This document shows positions 26,561 to 33,635 of a stretch of 64,000 nt of DNA, in pieces; the first letter of the stretch is position 1; each line of letters starts with the position of its first letter. A program made the position numbers and the translations under genes. This DNA is from UBA8106 sp964569695 (GTDB lineage Bacteria > Acidobacteriota > Vicinamibacteria > Vicinamibacterales > UBA823), in contig CAZMUA010000014.1 in NCBI GenBank assembly GCA_964569695.1, forward strand, positions 1-64,000. The letters run 5' to 3'. The notes under the pieces are model-generated. The model was not told the DNA's origin and made no database searches. It saw only the letters and a list, made by a program, of their open reading frames with translations.

Positions 26561-28261
26561 TTAGCTTGACACCGGTTTCTTAGAAGGCTGAAACGCGCTA
26601 ATTGCAATGCCAACCAAAAACACCGCGATAGCACCAACGACATTAAGCCACAAGAAAGAAACTTCTGAGGTTAGCGCAACGGCTGTTACGGAAGTCATAC
26701 CGCCAATTAATCCCCAAAAAGCGCCTCTTGCGGTCGCCCAGCGGACAAGAATTGCCAACATAAAAACACCTAATAAAGAACCATAAAAGAACGATCCAAA
26801 TCGGTTAACGACTTCGATAAGCGTGCCTAGATTTACTGCGTACATGGCGATAATGGATGCGGTCAAACCCCAGAAGCCAGTTGTCATCTTTGAGACTTTC
26901 ATATAGTGCTCATCGGAGGCTTCCCGTCGAAAGTGCCGGCGATAGAAGTCGATCACGGTTGCAGTTGAGAGTGAATTTAGTTCAGCAGCAATACTTGACA
27001 TGGCGGCCGCCAGAATTGCAGCAATAATTAATCCAACCACGCCAATGGGAAGCTGTGTTGTTACAAAGGTGGGAAATACGTAATTCACATCCGAATAAGA
27101 ACGGTCGCCGGTCACTTCAATGACGAGTGCTCTTGCATCGTCCCGGATGTGACTAAGTTCTAGGTCGCGCTTTTGAAATAACGCATCGGCAGCCTCTATA
27201 CCATTCGTGTCTGGCATTCGTCGTGCGGCTGCAGCGGCACGTGCGGCTTCACGTCGATCATTGAAGGCCTGTAAAAAATTACTATTCAGTTCTTCGTACT
27301 CTGCCATCTGAGGACTTGATCGCATTTCCTGGTCGTGGACGGTGTTAAACAACATGGGTGGAGCATTGAACAGGTAAAAAGTGAATACCAAGACGCCGGT
27401 AAGCAGAATCAGGGCCTGAAGTGGAATTTTCGCGAACGCACTTAGCATTAATGATTGTCTGCCTGCTGTGACTGATTGGGCTGTCAAATAACGTTGAACC
27501 TGGCTCTGGTCGCAGCCAAAGTAGCCCAGCATAAGAAATAAACCACCAATCATGCCTGACCATACGGTGTAGGTTTCGTTTAGGTCGAATGTAAACTCAA
27601 GCGTCAAGAGGCGACCCGTAGTGCCCGCGACGTGCAATGCCTCGCCAACGCCTATTTCGTCCGGCAAGCCCATAACAAGCCCGACGATTGCGGCGGCTAA
27701 GCCAGCGACGATGATCACCATCTGCTTAACGTCGGTCCAAGTTACCGCTTGTACGCCGCCGAACATTGTGTATATCGTTGTTGGTAAACCGATCGCTAGA
27801 ATGGTAATGGTCAGATTTAGATTGAGAATGATCGATAAAATGACTGCCGGAGCGGCAATAACCACTCCAGCTTGCAAGCCGCGTGACAGCAGAAACAGTA
27901 AACTTGCGAGCGTGCGAGTGCGGACGTCGAATCGACGCTCCAGATATTCGTAAGCCGTATAGACATTAGCGCGATAGAAGAATGGTACCAGCGTCACCGA
28001 GAGAATAATCATGGCGACTGGTAGGCCAAAGTAGAACTGCACGAATCGCATACCGTCGGTGTAGCCTTGTCCGGTGGTTCCAACCAGAGTGATGGCGCTC
28101 ATTTGGGTGGCCATTACGGTTAGCCCCACGGCCCACCAAGGCAAAGACCGATTGGCGAGGAAATATCCTCTAACGGCGTTGAGACCTTTGGAACGTTTCA
28201 AGCCGTCGGAGACGATCCAAATGAGGTAGATCGTTATAATAAGCCAATCAATGAAGTGCAT
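26561..28261 (-). CDS. Sodium:solute symporter (SSS family)
   Basis: A 566-residue integral membrane protein with about 13-14 segments. SSS features include the N-terminal segment with LANRSLPWWAVGLTVMATQMSA, a GYFGCDQSQVQRYLTA-type region, and the ITLVGTTGQGY loop. A cytosolic or periplasmic loop rich in Ala/Arg/Glu sits around residues 300-385. It probably co-transports sodium with an organic solute (sugar, carboxylate or amino acid); the substrate is unknown. A small membrane protein is encoded 22 bases upstream on the same strand. Confidence 0.9.
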   Translation of the reverse strand: MHFIDWLIITIYLIWIVSDGLKRSKGLNAVRGYFLANRSLPWWAVGLTVMATQMSAITLVGTTGQGYTDGMRFVQFYFGLPVAMIILSVTLVPFFYRANVYTAYEYLERRFDVRTRTLASLLFLLSRGLQAGVVIAAPAVILSIILNLNLTITILAIGLPTTIYTMFGGVQAVTWTDVKQMVIIVAGLAAAIVGLVMGLPDEIGVGEALHVAGTTGRLLTLEFTFDLNETYTVWSGMIGGLFLMLGYFGCDQSQVQRYLTAQSVTAGRQSLMLSAFAKIPLQALILLTGVLVFTFYLFNAPPMLFNTVHDQEMRSSPQMAEYEELNSNFLQAFNDRREAARAAAAARRMPDTNGIEAADALFQKRDLELSHIRDDARALVIEVTGDRSYSDVNYVFPTFVTTQLPIGVVGLIIAAILAAAMSSIAAELNSLSTATVIDFYRRHFRREASDEHYMKVSKMTTGFWGLTASIIAMYAVNLGTLIEVVNRFGSFFYGSLLGVFMLAILVRWATARGAFWGLIGGMTSVTAVALTSEVSFLWLNVVGAIAVFLVGIAISAFQPSKKPVSS

Positions 28262-28283
28262 GTGTAGTTCTGAAAGCTGGGGA

Positions 28284-28475
28284 TCAGGAGCTAAAATAAC
28301 GACTCAAAAACCAGAGACAGGCTAGGACGATTATTTCCAAAATCAAAACCGCCAAGTAGGTTCGCCCCATTGGGGAGTCGTCGGTTTCGTTGTTACCAAG
28401 AATCACTGTTGGAGTGGTTCCGGTGTGTCCATCCATTTCTTGGGCCGGAGTGTGATTCACAGATGGTTGCTCCAA
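28284..28475 (-). CDS. Small single-span membrane protein, possible symporter partner
   Basis: A 63-residue protein with a polar N-terminal 36 residues and one hydrophobic helix (about 38-58, YLAVLILEIIVLACLWFLS). It lies 22 bases upstream of the SSS symporter in the same direction. Other SSS transporters have small partner subunits (DUF485, DUF997 and DUF4212 types), but this sequence does not clearly match one. The gene is probable from context and composition; function is unknown. Confidence 0.6.
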   Translation of the reverse strand: MEQPSVNHTPAQEMDGHTGTTPTVILGNNETDDSPMGRTYLAVLILEIIVLACLWFLSRYFSS

Positions 28476-28628
28476 TTACCTTAAAATGCTTCAACCGCGA
28501 CTGACACATGAGAAGTATACTCCTGCCGGTTCGGCGTGCATTCGTCAACCCCAGGAAATATTATCTCGTTCAACCATATCTATCCCTAGAGACACCATTT
28601 GGACACAATGGGACATAGGATAAATGCC

Positions 28629-29339
28629 ATGATCGCAAGTGTATTTCCAACCGCACGTTTGTCCTCGACCAAGATGGCTCTCAGTGTTGTGATATTGGGG
28701 ATACTGGTCGTCATTGGAAGAGAATTCGGTGGTTACCTGCCGCGTTTTCTACTGTGGATCGACACGCTGGGCGTCTGGGCCCCCGTTACCTTTGTCTTGG
28801 CCTACGTTGCGGCTACGCTTACATTTGTACCTGGCTCACTCCTGACCATGACAGCTGGTGCAGTATTCGGGCTGGTTGAAGGCACTTTCTATACGTTCGT
28901 CGGTGCAACGATCGGGTCAGCCCTTGCCTTTCTCACTGCACGCTATCTCGCACGAGACGCAATTCAGCGTCGCCTCGTTCGCTATCCAAAATTTGCTGCA
29001 ATCGACAAAGCGGTGGGTCTTGAAGGTTTTAAGATTGTCCTGCTGCTCCGCTTGTCGCCCGTGTTTCCGTTCAACTTCCTCAACTACGCTCTAGGACTGA
29101 CGACCGTCACCTTTCGGGCCTACCTGCTTGGCGCTATCGGGATGTTGCCGGGTTCGGCGGTTTATGCCTATTACGGGATGCTTGCCGGTGATGTTTTCGC
29201 CTTGGCAGGTGGTGTTCCGAGTAACTCAGGGGTTAGCTACTACGTTACAATGGTCCTCGGCTTGGTTGCGACTGTGCTGGTGACAATGGTCATAATACAA
29301 GCTGCAAGACGGGCGCTGCGAAACAGCATGACTTCTTGA
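28629..29339 (+). CDS. TVP38/TMEM64 (VTT-domain) membrane protein
   Basis: About 236 residues with 5-6 membrane segments. The VTT/SNARE-associated signature is visible: F-PGSLLTMTAGAVFG, then GATIGSALAFLTARYLAR, and LRLSPVFPFNFLNYALGLT. The family is widespread and related to DedA; proposed roles are lipid or small-molecule movement. I start at ATG 28629, with AGGA eight bases before; TTG 28599 and ATG 28608 are in frame but less supported. It is divergent from the symporter pair. Confidence 0.85.
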   Translation: MIASVFPTARLSSTKMALSVVILGILVVIGREFGGYLPRFLLWIDTLGVWAPVTFVLAYVAATLTFVPGSLLTMTAGAVFGLVEGTFYTFVGATIGSALAFLTARYLARDAIQRRLVRYPKFAAIDKAVGLEGFKIVLLLRLSPVFPFNFLNYALGLTTVTFRAYLLGAIGMLPGSAVYAYYGMLAGDVFALAGGVPSNSGVSYYVTMVLGLVATVLVTMVIIQAARRALRNSMTS

Positions 29340-29401
29340 GTAAGCCGCCTGATTCGGAACATCAGGATATTGGCCCACACTAATTCCTGGCCCCCCCGCC
29401 T

Positions 29402-29413
29402 GGCTTTAAAGCC
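29402..29413. repeat. 12-base palindrome upstream of the cox promoter
   Basis: Perfect palindrome GGCTTTAAAGCC, ten bases before the candidate cox -35 element. It could be an operator or part of the end of the VTT transcript; no T-run follows. Confidence 0.35.
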
Positions 29414-29422
29414 CTCAAAGGC

Positions 29423-29451
29423 TTGCACGCGCGCGCAACAGAGGCTAAAAT
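29423..29451 (+). promoter_or_regulatory. Candidate cytochrome oxidase operon promoter
   Basis: TTGCAC at 29423-29428, a 17-base spacer, and TAAAAT at 29446-29451. It would give a leader of about 160 bases before ctaD. Confidence 0.6.
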
Positions 29452-29498
29452 GCCGTGTCCATTAATTCGTGGAGTTGGTTGCTAAGGATTGAGGATGT

Positions 29499-29522
29499 TC
29501 GGACAGGCACCGCCCTGTCCGA
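29499..29522 (+). promoter_or_regulatory. Hairpin in the cox leader
   Basis: Perfect 8-bp arms TCGGACAG and CTGTCCGA around an 8-base loop. It lies in the predicted leader about 40 bases after the start of transcription. There is no T-run, so a structured leader or binding site is more likely than a terminator. Confidence 0.45.
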
Positions 29523-29618
29523 GTGAATAGATTAAGCCGACTTCCATGTGAAATTCGGCGAAAAGATACCAACTGAATACTGCGGGATGCTGTCGGACTG
29601 AAACTAAGGAGCACGACG

Positions 29619-31373
29619 TTGGATACCGTTGCGACACTCGATCACTCACACGCGGGTCACGAGCACAAGGCGAGTTGGTGGCGAACTTACGTGTTTTCCG
29701 TTGACCATAAGGTCATTGGGATCCAGTACGCGATCACAGCCCTAGTGTTCATGTTATTTGGCTTCATTCTCATGATGATGATGCGCTGGCAGATCGCGTA
29801 TCCCGGACAGCCCATTCCGTGGGTCGGTCAGTTCTTAGGCGATGCTAATGCCCCTGGCGGTATCATGCTGCCCGAGTTCTACAACCAGCTCGGCGCAATG
29901 CACGGTACGATCATGGTGTTTTTGGGCGTTGTGCCGTTAGCGGTTGGTGGCTTTGGCAACTATGTTATGCCGCTCCAGATCGGTGCACCCGACATGGCAT
30001 TCCCACGCCTGAACATGGCAAGTTATTGGAGCTATTTTGTGGGCGGCGTAGTGATGTTGTTAAGTTTCTTCGCGCAAGGTGGCGCCGCGAATTCTGGGTG
30101 GACCTCGTATGCGCCGCTTTCAATTATCGCAACGTCGGGCCAAACCTGGTGGCTCTTCGGGATGGTGTTTCTGATTACGTCTTCGCTACTCGGTTCGGTG
30201 AACTTTATCGTCACCATTATTCAGTTGCGTGCCCCCGGGCTGACATTCATGCGCTTGCCATTCTTCGTCTGGACGCAATTGGTCACGGCTTTCCTGTTGC
30301 TTCTCGCTTTTCCACCGCTCGAATCCGCGGCCGTTCTGCAGTTGATGGACCGCCTGGCGGGTACGAGTTTCTTCATGCCAAGCGGTCTGGTCGTAAGTGG
30401 TGCAGCGGTTGACGTGTCAGGTGGTGGCAATCCACTCCTGTGGCAGCACTTGTTCTGGTTTCTAGCGCATCCAGAGGTGTACGTCTTGATATTGCCTGCA
30501 CTTGGTATCACTGCGGAGATCGTTGCCAACAACACCCGAAAGCCGCTTTGGGGCTATCGTGTAATGGTCTATTCGGTGATCTTCCTTGGCTTCATGTCGT
30601 TTCTCGTTTGGGCGCACCACATGTTTTTAACCGGCATGGGAACCGCGATTAGCGCCTTCTTCCAGACGACCACGATGATTATTTCCATTCCGTCTGTCGT
30701 GATTCTCTCAGCGCTGGTTATCTCGCTGTACGGAGGTTCACTCCGCTTTACAACGCCGATGCTCTTCGCGTTGGCTTTCTTGCCCATGTTTGGTATCGGG
30801 GGCTTAACAGGTCTACCGCTTGGCCTTGCGCTGCCAGATCTCCATCTTCACGACACCTATTACGTCATCGGGCACTTCCATTACGTAGTGGCCCCAGGCA
30901 CGATCTTTGCGTTGTTCGCCGGTATTTATTACTGGTTTCCAAAAGCAACCGGCCGCAAGATGAATGACCTGCTTGGGAAGATCCACTTCTGGGGTACGTT
31001 CGTCTGCATGAATGGGGTCTTTTTTCCGATGCTGATCCAGGGGCTGGCCGGAATGAATCGCCGGATGTACGACGGTGCCGAGATGTACCAACACACGCAG
31101 GGCGTTTTGGTTTGGAACGGAACCATTTTAACCTTTGCGTGGGTAATGGGTCTCTTCCAGCTTTTCTTTATTGTGAATTTTTTCTGGAGTATGAAGAAGG
31201 GCGCCAAGGTAACGTCGGACAATCCGTGGAAAGCTACAACGCTGGAGTGGGCGACACCAACACCGCCACCACACGGCAATTTCGTAACGCCGCCGGAAGT
31301 CCATCGTGACCCGTACGAGTACAGCGTACCAGGTGCGGTACAAGACTTTACACCACAGAACGAACGACGTTAG
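29619..31373 (+). CDS. ctaD: Cytochrome c oxidase subunit I (aa3-type)
   Basis: A 584-residue heme-copper oxidase catalytic subunit with 12 or more membrane helices. It starts at TTG behind AAGGAG with seven bases between. The low-spin heme ligands are H95 and H421. CuB ligands include H284 of HPEVY (Y288 is the cross-linking tyrosine) and H333/H334, and H419 binds the high-spin heme. The Glu in HPEVY (E286) marks an A1-type D-channel. It reduces O2 to water at the inner membrane. It is the first gene of the oxidase operon. Confidence 0.96.
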   Translation: MDTVATLDHSHAGHEHKASWWRTYVFSVDHKVIGIQYAITALVFMLFGFILMMMMRWQIAYPGQPIPWVGQFLGDANAPGGIMLPEFYNQLGAMHGTIMVFLGVVPLAVGGFGNYVMPLQIGAPDMAFPRLNMASYWSYFVGGVVMLLSFFAQGGAANSGWTSYAPLSIIATSGQTWWLFGMVFLITSSLLGSVNFIVTIIQLRAPGLTFMRLPFFVWTQLVTAFLLLLAFPPLESAAVLQLMDRLAGTSFFMPSGLVVSGAAVDVSGGGNPLLWQHLFWFLAHPEVYVLILPALGITAEIVANNTRKPLWGYRVMVYSVIFLGFMSFLVWAHHMFLTGMGTAISAFFQTTTMIISIPSVVILSALVISLYGGSLRFTTPMLFALAFLPMFGIGGLTGLPLGLALPDLHLHDTYYVIGHFHYVVAPGTIFALFAGIYYWFPKATGRKMNDLLGKIHFWGTFVCMNGVFFPMLIQGLAGMNRRMYDGAEMYQHTQGVLVWNGTILTFAWVMGLFQLFFIVNFFWSMKKGAKVTSDNPWKATTLEWATPTPPPHGNFVTPPEVHRDPYEYSVPGAVQDFTPQNERR

Positions 31374-31391
31374 GAGAGGACGCAGAGAGTT

Positions 31392-31982
31392 ATGGAAATT
31401 CCGTATACTGTTGAAAGTAGGGAAGATACGGGCTTGAATAACGTCAAGCTCGGCATCTGGTTATTCCTTGCGTCCGAAGTGATGCTGTTTGGTGGGCTGT
31501 TTTCTTCCTATGTGCTCCTGCGCGTTGGCGCCGAGACATGGCCGGTTGGTGCTTCGATCTTGTCGGTACCCATCGCCGCGTTCAACACGGTTGTGTTGAT
31601 TGCGTCGAGTGTGACGATGGTCATGGCTTGGGCGTCGCTTAAGATGAATGACTTTGGTAAGTTTAGGTTATACCTCGGTTCCACGGTTGGACTGGCAGTG
31701 CTCTTTCTGGTCGTGAAAGCGTACGAATACAGCGATAAATTTTCGCACGACTTGTATCCGTCCGAGAGTACCTTCTTGGCGATTTATTTTACGGTGACGG
31801 GCCTGCACGCCTTGCACATCATAGGTGGCATCATTGTGAACGGTTATTTTGTTGGACCAGGCAGCAAGATGTGGAAAACGGCGCCAGAGCAGTTCACAAA
31901 TCGAATCGAAGCCGCCGGTCTCTATTGGCACTTCGTAGATCTTGTCTGGATTTTTCTGTTTCCGGTGTTGTATCTACTGTAG
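31392..31982 (+). CDS. ctaE: Cytochrome c oxidase subunit III
   Basis: A 196-residue membrane protein with about five helices, the short bacterial form of subunit III. LGIWLFLASEVMLFGGLFSSY near the start and YWHFVDLVWIFLFP at the end are family signatures. It starts 18 bases after ctaD, with GGAGAGGA upstream. It stabilises subunit I and its proton uptake path. Confidence 0.95.
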   Translation: MEIPYTVESREDTGLNNVKLGIWLFLASEVMLFGGLFSSYVLLRVGAETWPVGASILSVPIAAFNTVVLIASSVTMVMAWASLKMNDFGKFRLYLGSTVGLAVLFLVVKAYEYSDKFSHDLYPSESTFLAIYFTVTGLHALHIIGGIIVNGYFVGPGSKMWKTAPEQFTNRIEAAGLYWHFVDLVWIFLFPVLYLL

Positions 31983-32023
31983 AACTCGAATTGATCTAGC
32001 GTTAAGGGTAGGTGGGAGGCAAC

Positions 32024-32326
32024 ATGAGTGGTACAAGCGCGGACGAAATAAGAAAACACGTTAAGGTTTATGTCATGGTGTTCGTCGCACTGATGGTGCT
32101 AACGGTCGCGACGGTCGGCGTGTCCTATCTAGCCTTGTCTATTCCTTTAGCAATCCTAGTGGCGTTGATCGTTGCAACGATTAAGGGTTCACTTGTCGCT
32201 CGCTATTTCATGCACTTGGTCGGTGAAAAGAAAGCTGTTACCTGGTCTTTAATGCTCACGGCTGTGTTTTTCTGTTTGTTGATGTTCTTACCGCTCTTTG
32301 CGATGCTCGATCATATTGGCCAGTAA
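32024..32326 (+). CDS. ctaF: Cytochrome c oxidase subunit IV (CtaF-like)
   Basis: A 100-residue protein with three hydrophobic helices, matching the prokaryotic subunit IV/CyoD-like family (IKGSLVARYFMHL is the conserved stretch). I prefer ATG 32024 over GTG 32012 because GGGAGG lies just upstream of it. It sits in the expected place after subunit III. Confidence 0.88.
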   Translation: MSGTSADEIRKHVKVYVMVFVALMVLTVATVGVSYLALSIPLAILVALIVATIKGSLVARYFMHLVGEKKAVTWSLMLTAVFFCLLMFLPLFAMLDHIGQ

Positions 32327-32349
32327 GTAGGGTTTGAAAGTTTATTAGC

Positions 32350-32559
32350 ATGTCACTCAAAAGCGTCCACTTATTCTTTATTATTGCGTCAGCCGTTCTG
32401 AGCCTGTTGATGGGGGTCTGGGCGGCGAATGCGTATCGCTCAGGATTTGAGTCTTTGAATTATCTTGTGACGGCAGTGGTTTCATTACTTGTTGCCGGGC
32501 TCCTTTCTCGGTACGCAGTGTTATTCGCTCGCAGGGCTCGCAGAATCGGTCTTGACTAA
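32350..32559 (+). CDS. Small two-helix membrane protein in the cox operon
   Basis: A 69-residue protein with two hydrophobic segments (about 6-26 and 38-58) and a basic C-terminus (RRARRIG). It lies 23 bases after ctaF and before the next cox gene, so it is probably an oxidase accessory or extra subunit. I do not recognise a family. Confidence 0.65.
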   Translation: MSLKSVHLFFIIASAVLSLLMGVWAANAYRSGFESLNYLVTAVVSLLVAGLLSRYAVLFARRARRIGLD

Positions 32560-32578
32560 GGAGGGACGGGAAACGGTT

Positions 32579-32854
32579 ATGGTTGGTCGTTTGGGTTTTC
32601 GGACGATGCTGGCAACTGTTGCGCTGTGCGTACTCACGGCACCCACAGTTTTGGCGTGTCCGGTTTGTTTTGGAGCGGTCGAGGGACCGATGACTGACGG
32701 AATGAATTGGGCCATTTTCTTGTTACTGGGCGTACTTTCGACAGTGGCGACCGGCTTTGTGATGTTTTTCGTGCGCTTATTCAAGTTAGCACGGGTGAGT
32801 GCGGAGTCAGCAACCGTGGTGCGTGAACGAACGCAGCACGAAGGGAGTTACTAA
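32579..32854 (+). CDS. Small exported or membrane protein with CPVC motif in the cox operon
   Basis: About 91 residues. A signal-like helix (residues 8-26) is followed directly by ACPVCFG and a second hydrophobic helix (about 44-64). The CxxC placed just outside the membrane could bind copper or act in thiol exchange, which would suit CuA or CuB assembly; this is inference. I start at ATG 32579; the open frame extends upstream into the previous gene. Its TAA is followed immediately by the ctaC ATG. Confidence 0.65.
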   Translation: MVGRLGFRTMLATVALCVLTAPTVLACPVCFGAVEGPMTDGMNWAIFLLLGVLSTVATGFVMFFVRLFKLARVSAESATVVRERTQHEGSY

Positions 32855-33601
32855 ATGCGGGAATTTCTAGGGCTGCCACCTCAGGCATCGGCACACGCCC
32901 CACAAGTTGATCAACTGATTGTGTATCTCCACTGGCTCATGCTGATCTTGTTCGTTGGGTGGGGCTTGTTTTTTCTTTACACCTTGTGGCGTTTCCGGGC
33001 GTCGAAAAACCCAACAGCTGACTACGCCGGTGTGAAGAGTCACACCTCCAGCTATTTGGAAGTCGGTGTTGCGGTTGTCGAAGCAGTGCTGCTGATTGGT
33101 TTTGCCATCCCAGCGTGGGCCACACGCGTCAACGAGTTTCCGGCTGAAACTGACTCGACCGTCGTGCACGTCGTCGCCAAACAATTCGAGTGGCACATCC
33201 ATTATCCAGGTCCTGATGGTATGTTCGGCCGTAAGGATCCAAGCCTGATTACACCGACGAATGCGATCGGCTTAGATCGGTCAGATCCGTACGCAGTCGA
33301 CGACATTGCGACCATTAATCAACTCAACCTCCCCGTGGGTAAGCCGACCATCGTGCACTTAACAACGCAGGATGTCATTCACAGCTTTGCTATTTCGACA
33401 TTCCGTGTTAAGCAGGATGCCATTCCTGGCATGGAGATCCCAGTGTGGTTCGTACCCACAGTTGCCGGTGATTACGAAATCAATTGCTCACAGCTTTGTG
33501 GTCTTGGACATTATCGGATGCGAGGCTTCGTAAAAATCCAAACGGAAGAGGAATTTGAGGCCTTTCTTGCTGAAGAAGCGGCATTCCAGGGCGCCAACTA
33601 G
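32855..33601 (+). CDS. ctaC: Cytochrome c oxidase subunit II (CuA)
   Basis: A 248-residue protein. Two membrane helices at the N-terminus (about 24-46 and 68-88) are followed by a periplasmic cupredoxin domain. The CuA ligands are present: H176 (VIHSF), C211, C215, H219 and M222 in CSQLCGLGHYRM. No cytochrome c domain is fused at the C-terminus. It starts directly after the previous stop (TAAATG). Subunit II is last here, whereas most operons start with it. Confidence 0.95.
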   Translation: MREFLGLPPQASAHAPQVDQLIVYLHWLMLILFVGWGLFFLYTLWRFRASKNPTADYAGVKSHTSSYLEVGVAVVEAVLLIGFAIPAWATRVNEFPAETDSTVVHVVAKQFEWHIHYPGPDGMFGRKDPSLITPTNAIGLDRSDPYAVDDIATINQLNLPVGKPTIVHLTTQDVIHSFAISTFRVKQDAIPGMEIPVWFVPTVAGDYEINCSQLCGLGHYRMRGFVKIQTEEEFEAFLAEEAAFQGAN

Positions 33602-33635
33602 GACACTTCGCAGAAGACTCTGACCCCTCCAGCGG

